Origin: Isoetes taiwanensis
Lineage: Eukaryota > Streptophyta > Lycopodiopsida > Isoetales > Isoetaceae
Direction of reading: 5' to 3'
Assembly: GCA_021234155.1 (NCBI GenBank)
Contig: JAJEKV010000041.1
Coordinates: forward strand, 6,890,917 to 6,954,916
Length of the DNA: 64,000 bases
The notes under the pieces were generated by a model. The model was given only the letters and a program-made list of their open reading frames with translations. It was not told the DNA's origin and made no database searches. Positions 33,871 to 44,299 of this stretch are shown here, one piece after another. The first letter of the stretch is position 1, and the number at the start of each line of letters is the position of its first letter. The position numbers and the translations under genes are program-made.

Positions 33871-36000
33871 TACCCTACTACCACCATCAGGGCATCCTTG
33901 CCTCTTGTTGTCCTTGGGAGCCTTGTAATGAAGCCCATGCTTATGACTTCCCACTTAGCATTTGGCACTGGCAATGGCTCCAAGGCTCCTGGGATTCGGA
34001 GTTGCTCCGCCTTTGTTTGCTGGCATAACTGGCACTCCCGAATGTACCTTGCTATATGCTTCTTCATGCCTGACCAAAAGTAGCTGCTTCTGACCTTGAA
34101 ATATGTCTTCATAAATCCTGCATGCCCTGCTATGGGACTGTTGTGTGTATCGTGGAGGATTAACTTCCTCACTCCCGAAGATTCTGGAAGACACAACTTA
34201 TTCTTATGATATAGGAGGTTTCCTTCCTTCTTATAATGCTTGAAGGTCTCCCTTTCCTTATCTGTTCTTGCCTCTTTACAAAGGCTTACCCATACTTCTT
34301 TAAAGTCACCATCTGTTGGCAACGTCTCCTCAATCCTTTTGCCATACTCACTTGTGAGAGTCGATATGGTGTTGCAATGGGTTCTTGTCTTCAATGGCCT
34401 CCTGGAGAGCGCATCTGCTACTACATTTAGCTTGTCTGGCTTGTAGACTATTTCAAAGTCATACTCTTCAAGAAACTCCATCCACCTCCTTTGCCTTAGG
34501 TTCAGGAGTGGTTGTGTGAAGATGTCTAGAGACTTTGATGATCTGTGTCTAGTTGGAACTTTCTTCCCAACAAGTAGTGTCTCCAGATTCTCAAGGCCCT
34601 CACAATGGCCAAAAGCTCTTGGTCGTGAGTCGGGTAGCGCTGCTCTGCATCATTCATCTTCTTGGAGTCGTATGCGACTACCCTTTCCTCCTGCATGAGG
34701 ACTGCTCCCATTGCCATCTTGCTAGCATCAGTTGCCACAAGCTTATCCTTGGCTGGATCTGGTAAGAATAAGACTGGCGCGGTCGTTAAAGCTTCCTTCA
34801 ACGTCTCAAATGCTGCATGGGCCTTGCTTTGCCAATGATTCGCCCAATTCTTTTATCTTTCCTGCTTTGGTGAGGTCCGTCAATGGAGCTGCTACCTTTG
34901 CAAAGTTCTTGACGAACTTCCTATAATACCCTGCTAAGCCGAGGAAGCTTCTCACTTCATGGGTGTTCTTTGGTGCCGGCCAATCAATTACCGCTTCAAT
35001 CTTCGCAGGGTTGGTGGAGATCCCTTCCGCTGTGATTACATGCCCCAAGTACTCCACCCTTTCTGTTGCGAAGTGACACTTGGATAGCTTCGCAAAAAGC
35101 TGATGCCTCCTCAACTTCTCAAGTACTTTTCTCAAGTGCTGGACATGCTCCTCTAAGGATTTGCTGTAGACTAGAATGTCATCAAAGAAAACTATGATGA
35201 AAGCATCTAGGAACTCATGGGAAACATCATTCATGAGCCTCATGAAGGTTGCTGGAGCTTGGACAATCCAAACGGCATCACTGTGAACTCATAATGGCCA
35301 TATCTCATCCTGAATGCAGACTTATGGATGTCCTCTTCCTTGATTCTAATCTGGTGATAGCCTGACCTCAAATCTATCTTGGAGAAGACCTTTGCTCCCT
35401 GCAGTTGATCCATCAAATCATCTGATCGAGGTAGAGCATACTTGTTCTTGATGGTGTGCTGGTTCAATTGACGATAGTCAATGCACATCCTAAGACTTCC
35501 ATCCTTCTTCTTCACGAAGAGTATTGGCGCTCCAAATGGAGGGACACTAGGTCTTATAAATCCTAGATCTAGCAACTCCTGCAATTGCTTCTTCAATTCC
35601 GTCAACTCTTGGGTTGACATCCTGTAGGGCGCCTTGCTTGTTGGCTTAGTTCCTGGCTCAAGTGCTATTTTACACTCGACTCCTCTGTAAGGTGGAAGTT
35701 GCTTAATCTCATCTGGGAACAAATCATGGAATTCCTTCACCAACTTTGCTATAGGCTTTGGGAGCTTGCTCAATGCTTTGGCCTCTTTCTCTTCCTCTGT
35801 GTCCTGCTCTTCAACTTCGAGTTTAAAGACATAGACCACTTGCTTTTTCTTTACTTAAGTAATTTCTTACTAGACATGTATTGCATGATTGGGGTGACTT
35901 CTTTACCTGTTATCTCAATGACCTTGCCCTCTGGCGTTGTTAAGGTTACTTTCCGCTTCCCACAATCAATCATGGCTCCAGCCGGTCCAAGGTATTCCAT
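33870..36000 (-). pseudogene. Family A copy A2: protease end, RT, RNase H, start of integrase
   Basis: Minus strand, same domain order as A1: protease tail (MEYLGPAGAMIDC at 36000-35960), RT ([41 protein letters not shown] near 35190), RNase H (VATDASK...AVLMQ; DTDHQSL, 34760-34530), integrase finger (HDTHNSPIAGHAGFMKTYF...CQLCQQ) and the first core motif, where Asp is Gly (SMGFITRLP, codon 33933-33935). Frame changes near 35240 and 34803. It is cut off at ~33870; the rest of integrase, chromodomain and 3' LTR are missing. B2 is inserted at the protease end (36000/36001). Confidence 0.9.
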
Positions 36001-36550
36001 TGTTTAGGGTCTGGGTTCGGGATCTCCTGTGAGACAGCCCTCTGTGAGGACCCTTGGATCAAACAGGAGAATCCTGGCTGAGTGTCACGAGGGATTTTGC
36101 AAGGAACAGAAAGAGAGAACAGGAAAAACAACAACAAACAGTGAAGATAATGATGCTTCCTTGATATCACTGAGTGTACATGAGTTCTCGAAAATTGAGA
36201 GAAAGACTAGAAACAAGGACTAAAACTCATCTAGAAAACTGAGTTCTAACTCTATTCATATATATAGTACAATGGCCTTGGGCCCAAAATAGATATTTGG
36301 TAGATCTCGCTACCAACTCCTGAATCAAAGCCTGATTTCCCAGAAATCTTGTAGTGCCTTCTTTATGTGCCTGAAATCACGCTAAGTGCTGACTGTACTT
36401 CTGCAGTGACGTCATTTATCTGTTCTCCGTCTCTTCTTCGGCGTGGTCTTCGGCGGGGGACTTGACGGCTGACCTGGTCCTGACGACTTATTCCTGCTCT
36501 GCTCCGTGGTCTTCATGAATAGTCCTGTACCAGGACGTATAGGACTAACA
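36001..36550 (-). mobile_element. 3' LTR of family B copy B2
   Basis: 550 bp. Element orientation: TGTTAGTCC at 36550, CCCTAAACA ending at 36001. Related to, but clearly diverged from, the B1 LTRs. The left flank is TCCAT; the right copy of the target site was deleted. The first ~140 bp of the LTR encode the end of the 3' ORF. Confidence 0.9.
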
Positions 36551-39539
36551 CCCCCCATCAAATGACACTCAGTGGAGAGAAAAGGTGGAACAGATTCAGG
36601 AGGCGGAAAACCAGCAATAGAAAAATCATCTTGTCTGGTATGGGGGCGATTGCCAGAGTGGTAGGTCGTGATGAGCTCCTGCCGTTCCTTGAGAGCCTCA
36701 GGAGTGTTGAGACCGATTGCCTTGGTGGCGTCAATGAGAAAATCAGATTGTATCATGTCTTCAAGGGCACGGTGAGCCTCAGCAGGGACAAACTGGCATT
36801 CCATCAGAAGATATGTCTGAAGTCCAAAGGCACTGTCGCTCGCATTCAAGTTGCAATAATAGATTGGGCGCTTTCGTGCAAGGGAACACAACAGAAGGCA
36901 CTTTAAAGCAGCACAAAAGCCGGCTTGACGGTGAACTGAAGGATCCGGGGAGGTGGCAGCATGCTCCAAGAACTGAGTGAGACCCAGACAGCGTGAGTAG
37001 GCGTCTGCCAACCTCGTTCATTAGGGATGTAGATCCAGTTGCGGATGTGTTCCAAGGTATCCCCTTCTTGCCAGACAGAGCGGCGAACAAATCGTGGATC
37101 CCACCTGAGATCTGTGGAGATGTGAGCAGGAGTCCAGTCTGCATGACCCTCCAGAGCCTTAGTCCAAAAGGAGTTAGAGGTGAGATAGCACCGGCGTGGG
37201 GGCGCTCCCAAAGAGGCATACAGGTGAGTATCTGGTTGGGGATGCATCGTGGGCTTCTGAGCCTGCTCTCGAAATTCTCGAACAAGATCTGCATCAAGAT
37301 TTTGACACCACTGTTCCCAATCAGAACATGGAAGCATAGTATGCACCAGAGGAGAGACCCATCCCGTGGGAATAGTATGGATGTCCAGATATACACGAAG
37401 AGTGTTATATCCGCCAAGATGCTGCAAATAAATTTGGGCAAACTGGATACCCATGTCCTCTGATAAATTCTTGCGCACTTGTTGCAGCGTCTCTGCAATC
37501 CAGAGAGGAAGGTGACGACCAAGCTCTGACATATACTCCTCTTTGAAGGTGGTGGCGTGAGTGGGATCCCGCAAGAATTTATTCTCTGGTAACAACAACC
37601 ATTGAGCACAGTCATTGCCACGGAAGACACGATTGGGCCCATCCTCGAACTTTTCCAGAGTATCAGCTAGATAGAAATCATGAAGTACATAAGCCATTGG
37701 CTGGACTATACGGAAGATGAAAAAGTCAAGATCATCACATGTGAGAAGACCATAGACCAAGAAAGCACAGAATAAGCCTTTATCTTCAATGGAGAGGTCA
37801 GGCCATATAGTGAGAAGATCCGCACTGCCAAGGGGCTCATGAATCTTGCCTTGTGCTGAATACCATTTGAGAAGGAAGAGATGACGTCGGGCGACGACAT
37901 AATCCAAATAGCTTGAGGGAGTGGAGGAATCCCGTGGAATTGTGAGAGCAAGCTGAAGGTATGTCTCGTGTTGACTTTGAGCTTCTTCTGCAGATTGGAC
38001 AGCTTGATGGACCTAATGATCTAAGTTACGGATTTTGTGATCTTTTTTAGCAAGGAGACGAGACTGATCACGGAATTTCCTGTGTGAATGCGTGGTCTGT
38101 GAAGAGGAGGGGCCGTGGGTAGAGAGTTGAAGCTGAAGACTGGCAATTTTCGTGTCATCGATGAGCTTCTGCTTCTGAGCTTCAACAACCTAAACCTGTA
38201 AAGGCTTGACCTGATTTTGAAGTGTGGAGACTTGTCCTTCTAGAAGAGTGATACGATCATCACAGAGGCCAATTTGCTGTAGCTGCTTGTTGTAATCTGC
38301 GGAGAGATCTGTATATAGGGTCTGGAGATCAGTGAGAAGCTTATCCTTATCCTTGAGTTGAGCCAGAAGTTCTTGAATGGTGGACTGCAACTGAGATTGC
38401 TGATCTGCTAGCGTGGTGGTCTCTTGTTCAGCCTGAAGAGCTTCACGGGTCTGTAAGAGAGCCGCGTGCTTATTTTGAAGACTGTCTTCGAGATTTTGAA
38501 CCTGCATGGTGGCAGCCTGAAGATCACGGTGAAGAGCTTCCGTGGAATCTATGTAATGTTGGATCCCATTCATAAAGTGCTCCTGAGAGTCTTGAAGTTT
38601 GAGCATGCATTCTTGGACATCATGTTGATACTGGTGTGGTCGAGCAGATGGGGTATTCTGAGAGACTTGCTGAGAACGGGAATTTTCAATTTCGGTGGAC
38701 TGAGAGGAGGGAACATGGATGACGGGTTCACGTTGTGGCACACGAGGAAGGGAAGAAGATGGGTGTGGACGGGAAGTTTCTTCCTGAAGGTTTTTGACAG
38801 CAGAGATGATGTTGGAAGGCTGATGAGTGGAGGCTTGAGAGGTAGTGTCCAGGTGAGTGGGAGAACCTTGACTGGGAACAGGGAGACAATGATGAATGAT
38901 AGCTTGCATGTGAGCGCCCATGGCAGATTCCAATCTAGAGTTTGGGGCATTACGGATGCGATCAATTTCATGAAATAGACCGAGGAACAGAATTTGAGGC
39001 CAATCAATGGGATGCTGAGAGTGGATGGCCAGGATAGCAACATGGAAGAACCGTTTGTTGATGTGGGTGTTCTTGATGGAATACCCATAGAACTTGCGCC
39101 ACAAAAACTTCACAAAGCCGTCATGGGGTTTGGCAATGTTGGTGAGCTTATGAGTGGTAGCCGCATAAGGAGTTTAGCCATACTGAGTGACATCCTGATA
39201 TTATAAAGAAGCACAAGATAAAGAAGGAGTGCGGATAGGCAATTGGAATACCTGGGCAAGAAGAGCTGGAGTGAGGAGAATACGAGTCTGATCAACCTCT
39301 GTTAAATAGCCGTCGTTGGTCTTGACCATATGAGCGACAAACTACCTGAGTTGAAGCAGATTTGGAGCAGGGAGTTCTTGCCTGGAGAACTCAAACAACC
39401 CGGTGCATTCTGCAACTTCGCGACTAGGACCTTCCAGGGGATCTCGCAGAGTAGAAGTGGAGAAAATTACTGACTCGAAAAGAGCCGGATCCCTAGGAAC
39501 AGTAACTTGAAGAGTAGGGAACTTAGGTGAAGCAGCCAT
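36412..39539 (-). pseudogene. Family B copy B2: large 3' ORF (~1040 codons) with coiled coil and LTR-encoded tail
   Basis: The start is ATG at 39537-39539 (MAASPKFPTLQ). One frame is kept from 39539 to about 37000, with stops at ~39342, two near 39180-39210, 38190 and ~38010, then one frameshift into 36412-37011. Layout: N-terminal block (FEFSRQELPAPN; KFLWRKFYGYSIKNTHIN; PIDWPQILFLGLFHEI, about residues 50-200); Ser/Pro/Gln-rich linker; a long coiled coil (LQDSQEH, LEDSLQNKHAALLQ to LEGQVSTLQNQVK, 38620-38190); a large C-terminal region (LYGL-type LVYGLLTCDDLDFF; NRVFRGNDCAQWLLLPEN; LRWDPRFVRRSVWQEG; RQAGFCAALKCLLLCSL); a basic end TPKKRRRTDK inside the LTR. Function unknown. Athila env-like position, but no obvious signal peptide or membrane anchor. 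Confidence 0.7.
36551..36557 (-). promoter_or_regulatory. B2 polypurine tract
   Basis: Minus strand GATGGGGGG immediately before TGTTAG. It is translated as part of the 3' ORF, as in B1. Confidence 0.7.
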
Positions 39540-39965
39540 GGCGAGGATTAAAGAGAAAGAAAGCGGAGGACGGAGAGCGGAGGACGAAGAACGAAAGAGA
39601 TGCGAAAAGTTTTAGGGCGCGCGACTGTTGCAGGAGGGTTTTTTGAGGAGTCAAAGCGGAACCGTCGATGGTGCCAGATGGCAGCAGATCTGAAAGAGAT
39701 GATTGGGAGGCAAAATTTGTACAAGTCCCCAAGCGGCAAAAGAAGAGGAAAGGAACGGTAATGAACAAGGATGTGACAGCTTGGTGAAGGTACGAGTAAT
39801 AATGGCAGTCGGGCATAGGATGAAGAAATAACAATTAATGCAGGCAACTCGAGAGTCGGATATCATAAAAGTGGGTGGCAGATTGTAGCATTACTAGATT
39901 TGGGGCTGGATAAGGGAATCTGGAATTAGAAGGTGCGTTGCATGCAACCACGTTAGCTAAATTGG

Positions 39966-39977
39966 GATTGGTCCACG
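39966..39977 (+). promoter_or_regulatory. Conserved GATTGGTCCACG upstream element
   Basis: A 12-nt block identical in B1 (22865-22876, opposite strand), 25 bp upstream of the antisense TATA box in both. It contains a reversed CCAAT box. A proximal promoter element is the likely role. Confidence 0.45.
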
Positions 39978-40002
39978 TAGACAGAGCTTTAGGCGGTATG
40001 GC

Positions 40003-40010
40003 TATATAAA
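40003..40010 (+). promoter_or_regulatory. TATA box for the B2 antisense ORF
   Basis: GGCTATATAAAA, 36-43 bp upstream of the ATG at 40046, on the strand opposite to element transcription. Equivalent box in B1. Confidence 0.55.
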
Positions 40011-40045
40011 ACGAGCAGTGGGCGAACCGAACACAACAGTTGGTG

Positions 40046-40288
40046 ATGATGGACAGTGAGTGCACTATGCCGCGGAATTGCAATGAGTGGATCACGGCCA
40101 AGATGAACGCGCTCGACCTCTGGAAGCTGCGTAATCGCGACATATCAATGGATGGCTGGTGTGCCGGGATGGCTGAGCATCCCGACCCTCTGATTAACCC
40201 CATGGAGGTGGTCATTCACCTGCGCTGGGACCACGAGCAGTGCCTCCACCACATCCTCTGTGTGACCTCTGCTCCAAACCCGGAGTAG
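40046..40288 (+). CDS. Family B copy B2: antisense ORF, 80 codons
   Basis: Antisense to the element, between pol end and the start of the 3' ORF, open from ATG 40046 to TAG 40288. It begins MMDSECTMPRN, includes MDGWCAGMAEHPD and ends SAPNPE. It aligns with the B1 antisense product over ~65 residues (shared TMP-N, KMN-DL, R-MDG, MEVV-HLRWD-EQ-LHH, APNP). It is intact here while nearly every sense gene of the element is broken. There is no known domain. It resembles in position the antisense additional ORFs reported for Tat-lineage elements. Confidence 0.6.
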   Translation: MMDSECTMPRNCNEWITAKMNALDLWKLRNRDISMDGWCAGMAEHPDPLINPMEVVIHLRWDHEQCLHHILCVTSAPNPE

Positions 40289-40399
40289 GGGTCCCCTTTT
40301 AATATAGGATTTTGTAAATAGGGCTCAACCGGTAGCGGAAGTATATGGGCAATGTCCAAATTTTGTTTTTCACGCCATATATAATATAAATATGCTTCT

Positions 40400-41640
40400 A
40401 CTCACTGTGTTCAGAGCCTGAATGTGTATTTTGATCTTCTGAATGTACTGTCGTGTCATCTGTATGAAACTGTTTGAGGCGAAAGCCATTAACCAGAGTA
40501 GGTAATGGTGTGCCATCTAACTCAGCAAGTTTGAAAACACTGGGTTGCACAACTTGAAGAATCTAATATGGACCAAGCCACCGAAATTGTAACTTGCCCG
40601 AAAATTTTTTGTATCTAGAGTCATAAAGTAGAACCAAATCTCCTTCTTTAAACTGCTTTGCTTTGAGGTGTTTGTCATGCCAGGATTTTCGCAACTGTTG
40701 CCCAGTAAGGACTCGGAGATAAGCATCTCGTCGAAGTTCGTCTAACTGCTCAAGTTGATAAACACGCCCTTGAAGTGCTGCAGGTGGATTATGGGCTGTG
40801 GCCAATTGGAAACGAAGAGTCGGAAGAACATATTCAAAGGGTCTGAGAGCCTCTTGGCCATATACCAACTTGAAGGGAGTGTGGCCAGTAGCAATTTTGA
40901 AACTAGTGTTGTAAGCCCAAAGAATTGTAGGTAGTTTGTCTTGCCAATCCGTGCGAGAAGCATCACATATTTTCTTCAAAATAGTAATAAGAGTCTTGTT
41001 AGAGCTTTCCGCCAAACCATTCCCTTGAGGATAGTAAGGTGTGCTTTTTCTGTGATGTATGTAGCAGTGTTGTCAGGAAGTGCACAGGCCTCCGCCCATT
41101 TTGTAGCATAATCCGTGAGAACCAAAATATAGCGGGCATGGTGTGCCGCGCAGGAGGATCCATGGGCCCCACAAAGTCCATGCCCCACTTGCTGAAGGGT
41201 AGTGGGGTGGCCACCGGCGTCAAAGGTAGAGCGTCACGGGCCGTGGGCCGACCCACATGCTGACAGACATCACACGTGCGGGCGTGAGCATCCTTGAAGA
41301 GCGTGGGCTAAAAGTAGCCTGCCAGAAGAATTTTGCGTGCCATGGTGTCACCACTAAAATGACCACCACAAAGGCCTTCATGGGCTTGTCGAACGATTTC
41401 GGGCACTTCGTGAGGGAGAACACGTCGACGCAGGACCATGTCTTGCCGCGTTTGTATAGATAGCATACAACCATGGTATAGTCGTGACCTCACGGAGAAA
41501 CTGACGACGGCGTGAGTGAAGCTTTTCTGGAGAGAGCGTGGGATCCTCTGATGGAAGGGCGCCAGAGAGGAGATATTGCTGATAGTCATGAAACTAATGA
41601 GGCGTGGCTGTGACCAAGAACAGTTAGGCGTCTGGAAAAA
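40400..41640 (-). pseudogene. Family B copy B2: integrase
   Basis: Finger region (RQAHEGLCGGHFSGDT, then C-C in another frame: CDVCQHVGRPTARD), first core Asp (GMDFVGPMDPPARH, about 41160), then a frameshift and a deletion of ~120 bp near 41050 that removes the segment with the second Asp (present in B1 at 21680). The glutamate side (ILKGMVW / LAESSNKTLITILKK), YNTSFKIATGHTPFKLVYG and a GPY-type end (LQFRWLGPY, 40563) remain. There is no chromodomain. Confidence 0.8.
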
Positions 41641-43040
41641 CATCGGAAACACCCGTGGACGGATCATCTGTGTGGATGCTTGAGAGATAATCGGGCACAA
41701 CATGAGATTTTCCTGCCTTGTGAATGATTTCAAAGGGAGAAAACTCTTGGAGAAGCAGGACCCAACGAGCAATGCAACCCATGGGCGTGGCCTTGTTGAT
41801 CAAATAGAGGAGAGCTTGATGCAACAAAGAACTTGATCTTGCTTCCCAGCAAATAATGACGGAAGCGTTGGACACAAAAAACTAAGCCCAAGGCTTCTCG
41901 CTCCATGGCAGAATAATTTCGCTCTGCGGGATTGAGTTTCCAGCTAGAATAGCGGATGGGTTTATCCGTGTGCTCATCATATGCCTGAGAAAGAACACCA
42001 CCAATGGCAAAAGCCGAGACATCCACATGAACATGAAAAGGTTTGCCCCATTGAGGAGGAACAAGGACCGGAGCCTGAATAAGCAAAATCTTCAGCTGCT
42101 GGAAGGCTGCCTCCGCCTGGGGATTCCAAGCCCAAGAGGATTCATCACCCGTGAGTTTATGAATGGGACCAGCAATGGCAGCGAGTCCAGGAATGAAGGT
42201 GGCATAGTAATTGACCTTACCCAGGAAGGAGCGTGTCTCTTTGATGTTGGACGGTGCATGTGCCTTCAGCATGCAACTGATTTTTGCAGGATCCGTGGTG
42301 ATGCCTTCTTTACTAACCACATTACCCAAAAGAACACCTGAAGTGACACAAAAAGTGCATTTCTCTGGATTGATACTGATACCGGATTCATCACATTTTT
42401 GAAAGACCAACTCTAACTTCTCCAGGTGATCATCCATGGAGCTGTAGGCTGAGAAATCGTCGTGAAAAATTTGGAGAAAAGGATTATCTTTCATATAGTC
42501 TTGAAAGACAGAAAGCATGATGCGTTGAAATGTGGATGGAGAGTTTGAGAGTCCAAAGGGAACCACCTTGTAGGCAAAAGTGCCCCACGGCGTGGTGAAG
42601 GTGGTTTTAAGTTGATCTTCTTGTTTGATGGAGATTTGATTGTATCCTGAAAAGCCATCCATGAAAGAGTACATCTCGTGACCAGCAACCTCTTCCAGAA
42701 CTTGGTCTATGAAGGGTAGCGGTAAGTGATCCCGTTCCGTGGCCTGATTTAATTTCCTGTAGTCCACGCAAACACGGATTTTTCCATTATGCTTGAGAGC
42801 AATGACAATGGGGCTCACCCACTCTGAATGCTTGACCTCATAAATTAAGCCAGCAGCTAGGAGCTTGTCGATTTCGGCTTTGACGCGGTCACGATAGTTG
42901 GGGTTGAGCCGGTACTGTCGTTGCTAGATTGGGCGTACATCAGCTTTAGTGGGAATGGTCATTTCCCCTAACTCTTTTTTGATACCCCGAAGGTCTTTAT
43001 AGCTCCACGCAAAGATATGTTTGAATTTTTTCAACAAGGT
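41640..43040 (-). pseudogene. Family B copy B2: reverse transcriptase and RNase H
   Basis: RT is in one open stretch (42818-41730): CVDYRKLNQATERDHLPLPF, SFMDGFSGYNQISIK, WGTFAYKVVPFGLSNSPS, catalytic IFHDDFSAYS, then RNase H with its first Asp (HVHVDVSAFAIGGVLSQ) and Glu (AMEREALGLV). The frame is lost near 41850, just before the third RNase H Asp region. Upstream, KHIFAWSYKDLRGIKKELGE (43010-42950) is the RT-linker seen also in B1. Apart from that frame loss, the RT portion is the best preserved pol part in the window. Confidence 0.9.
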
Positions 43041-43175
43041 GATAGCGCAAGCTTTATAAGTTGGCGGACTCGGTGTCCTGAACAACATGAGCAGGTGGTT
43101 GGAGCATCACCGGAGGTGCAACATTTTGTGTAGTAAAGAAAAGGGGCTGCTGAGCGTCATCGAGCAGAGGTTGCT

Positions 43176-44276
43176 TCATGACAGCATGAACATCCACCAC
43201 ATCAGAAGGAGCCTCCGTGCCAGAAAAATGATCAAGGCGTTGAATGCGATTGCAGTGGGGTAGGAGGAGAGAGGAATATTTGCAGGTGGTGTCTGAACTT
43301 GATAAATGTTTTGAGCCTCTTCAGAATCAGTATCAGAAATCGAGGGTTCAGCATGTTCAACAGAAATTAACTTGCCCGTTTCCAAATCCATAGTAGTATT
43401 GAGATGGACATCAGTGATGACAAGTTGATCCGTGGCCCAGTAATGAATACTTTTAGCCTGGCGGAGAAAGGACCTTCCAACCAGCATTTCATAGTCACCC
43501 GGATCTTCGCCAGCTTTCCAAACACCAAATTCCAAGGGGAATTTGAGATCACCAATACTGATATGAAGAAGAGAGGTGATGCCTTGAGGGCGCATGATAT
43601 GGCCATTAGCCAACTTGATATCATAGGGGGCACGATAGAGTTGCTTGATGCCCAGTTGCATTCGAAGCTTATCAGTAATGAGATTGACAGCACTACCTCC
43701 ATCAATTTGAACGTGATTGATTTGTTGATTGCCCACCGTGGCATGCACCGTGGGTGTTGAAGTAGCCAACGCTCCTACCAGAACAGTGGGAAGGGGCAAC
43801 TGCTCTTTGAGAGCAGGACAGAGTTTCAAAATAGTGGCAAGGCTCAAGGGGATCTTGATTTTGGCAAGCTCTTCTTGAAGTTCCAAGGGAACATGAGAAA
43901 ATGGATCAGCAGGATCCAAAGGGGCAGGAGTCTGAGGCAAAGAAGCAAAAACCTCCTTGAGGAGCTCCACCTCTGCAGCAATATTGGGATACGGCTGAGA
44001 GCGTGGGCTCTTGGACGAGGAAGGTGTCTCCTGACGCTGATGAGCACGCGTGGTGGCATGAACGTTGGCAAACGTTCGGCCTTCAGCAGCTTGCATGAGC
44101 TTGAGAATACTATGTCTCACCTTTGGCATGACATGGGGCATGAGTTTATCTAGATCTGGCACGAAATGGACCTTTTTGTGATCTTCATGTGGAATCGTGT
44201 CGACAGCAAACGCAGGTTGCGTGTCGTGTGGTATGATAGTCAAGGGGCGTGAGGCCCTGGTCTGGCGAGAAACCAA
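43176..44276 (-). CDS. Family B copy B2: aspartic protease and flanks
   Basis: An open frame of 366 codons. Active site HVQIDGGSAVNLITDKL (about 43720-43670), flap-like LANGHIMRPQG, then YEMLVGRSFLRQAKSIHYWATD. The N-terminal part holds PFSHVPLELQEELAKIKIP. The C-terminus (after LSSYPT) goes out of frame toward RT. Expected role: cleavage of Gag-Pol. Both DGG(S) and the later G-R block look intact. Confidence 0.8.
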   Translation of the reverse strand: MVSRQTRASRPLTIIPHDTQPAFAVDTIPHEDHKKVHFVPDLDKLMPHVMPKVRHSILKLMQAAEGRTFANVHATTRAHQRQETPSSSKSPRSQPYPNIAAEVELLKEVFASLPQTPAPLDPADPFSHVPLELQEELAKIKIPLSLATILKLCPALKEQLPLPTVLVGALATSTPTVHATVGNQQINHVQIDGGSAVNLITDKLRMQLGIKQLYRAPYDIKLANGHIMRPQGITSLLHISIGDLKFPLEFGVWKAGEDPGDYEMLVGRSFLRQAKSIHYWATDQLVITDVHLNTTMDLETGKLISVEHAEPSISDTDSEEAQNIYQVQTPPANIPLSSYPTAIAFNALIIFLARRLLLMWWMFMLS

Positions 44277-44299
44277 ACCAACCCAATTTGACTGCTGTA

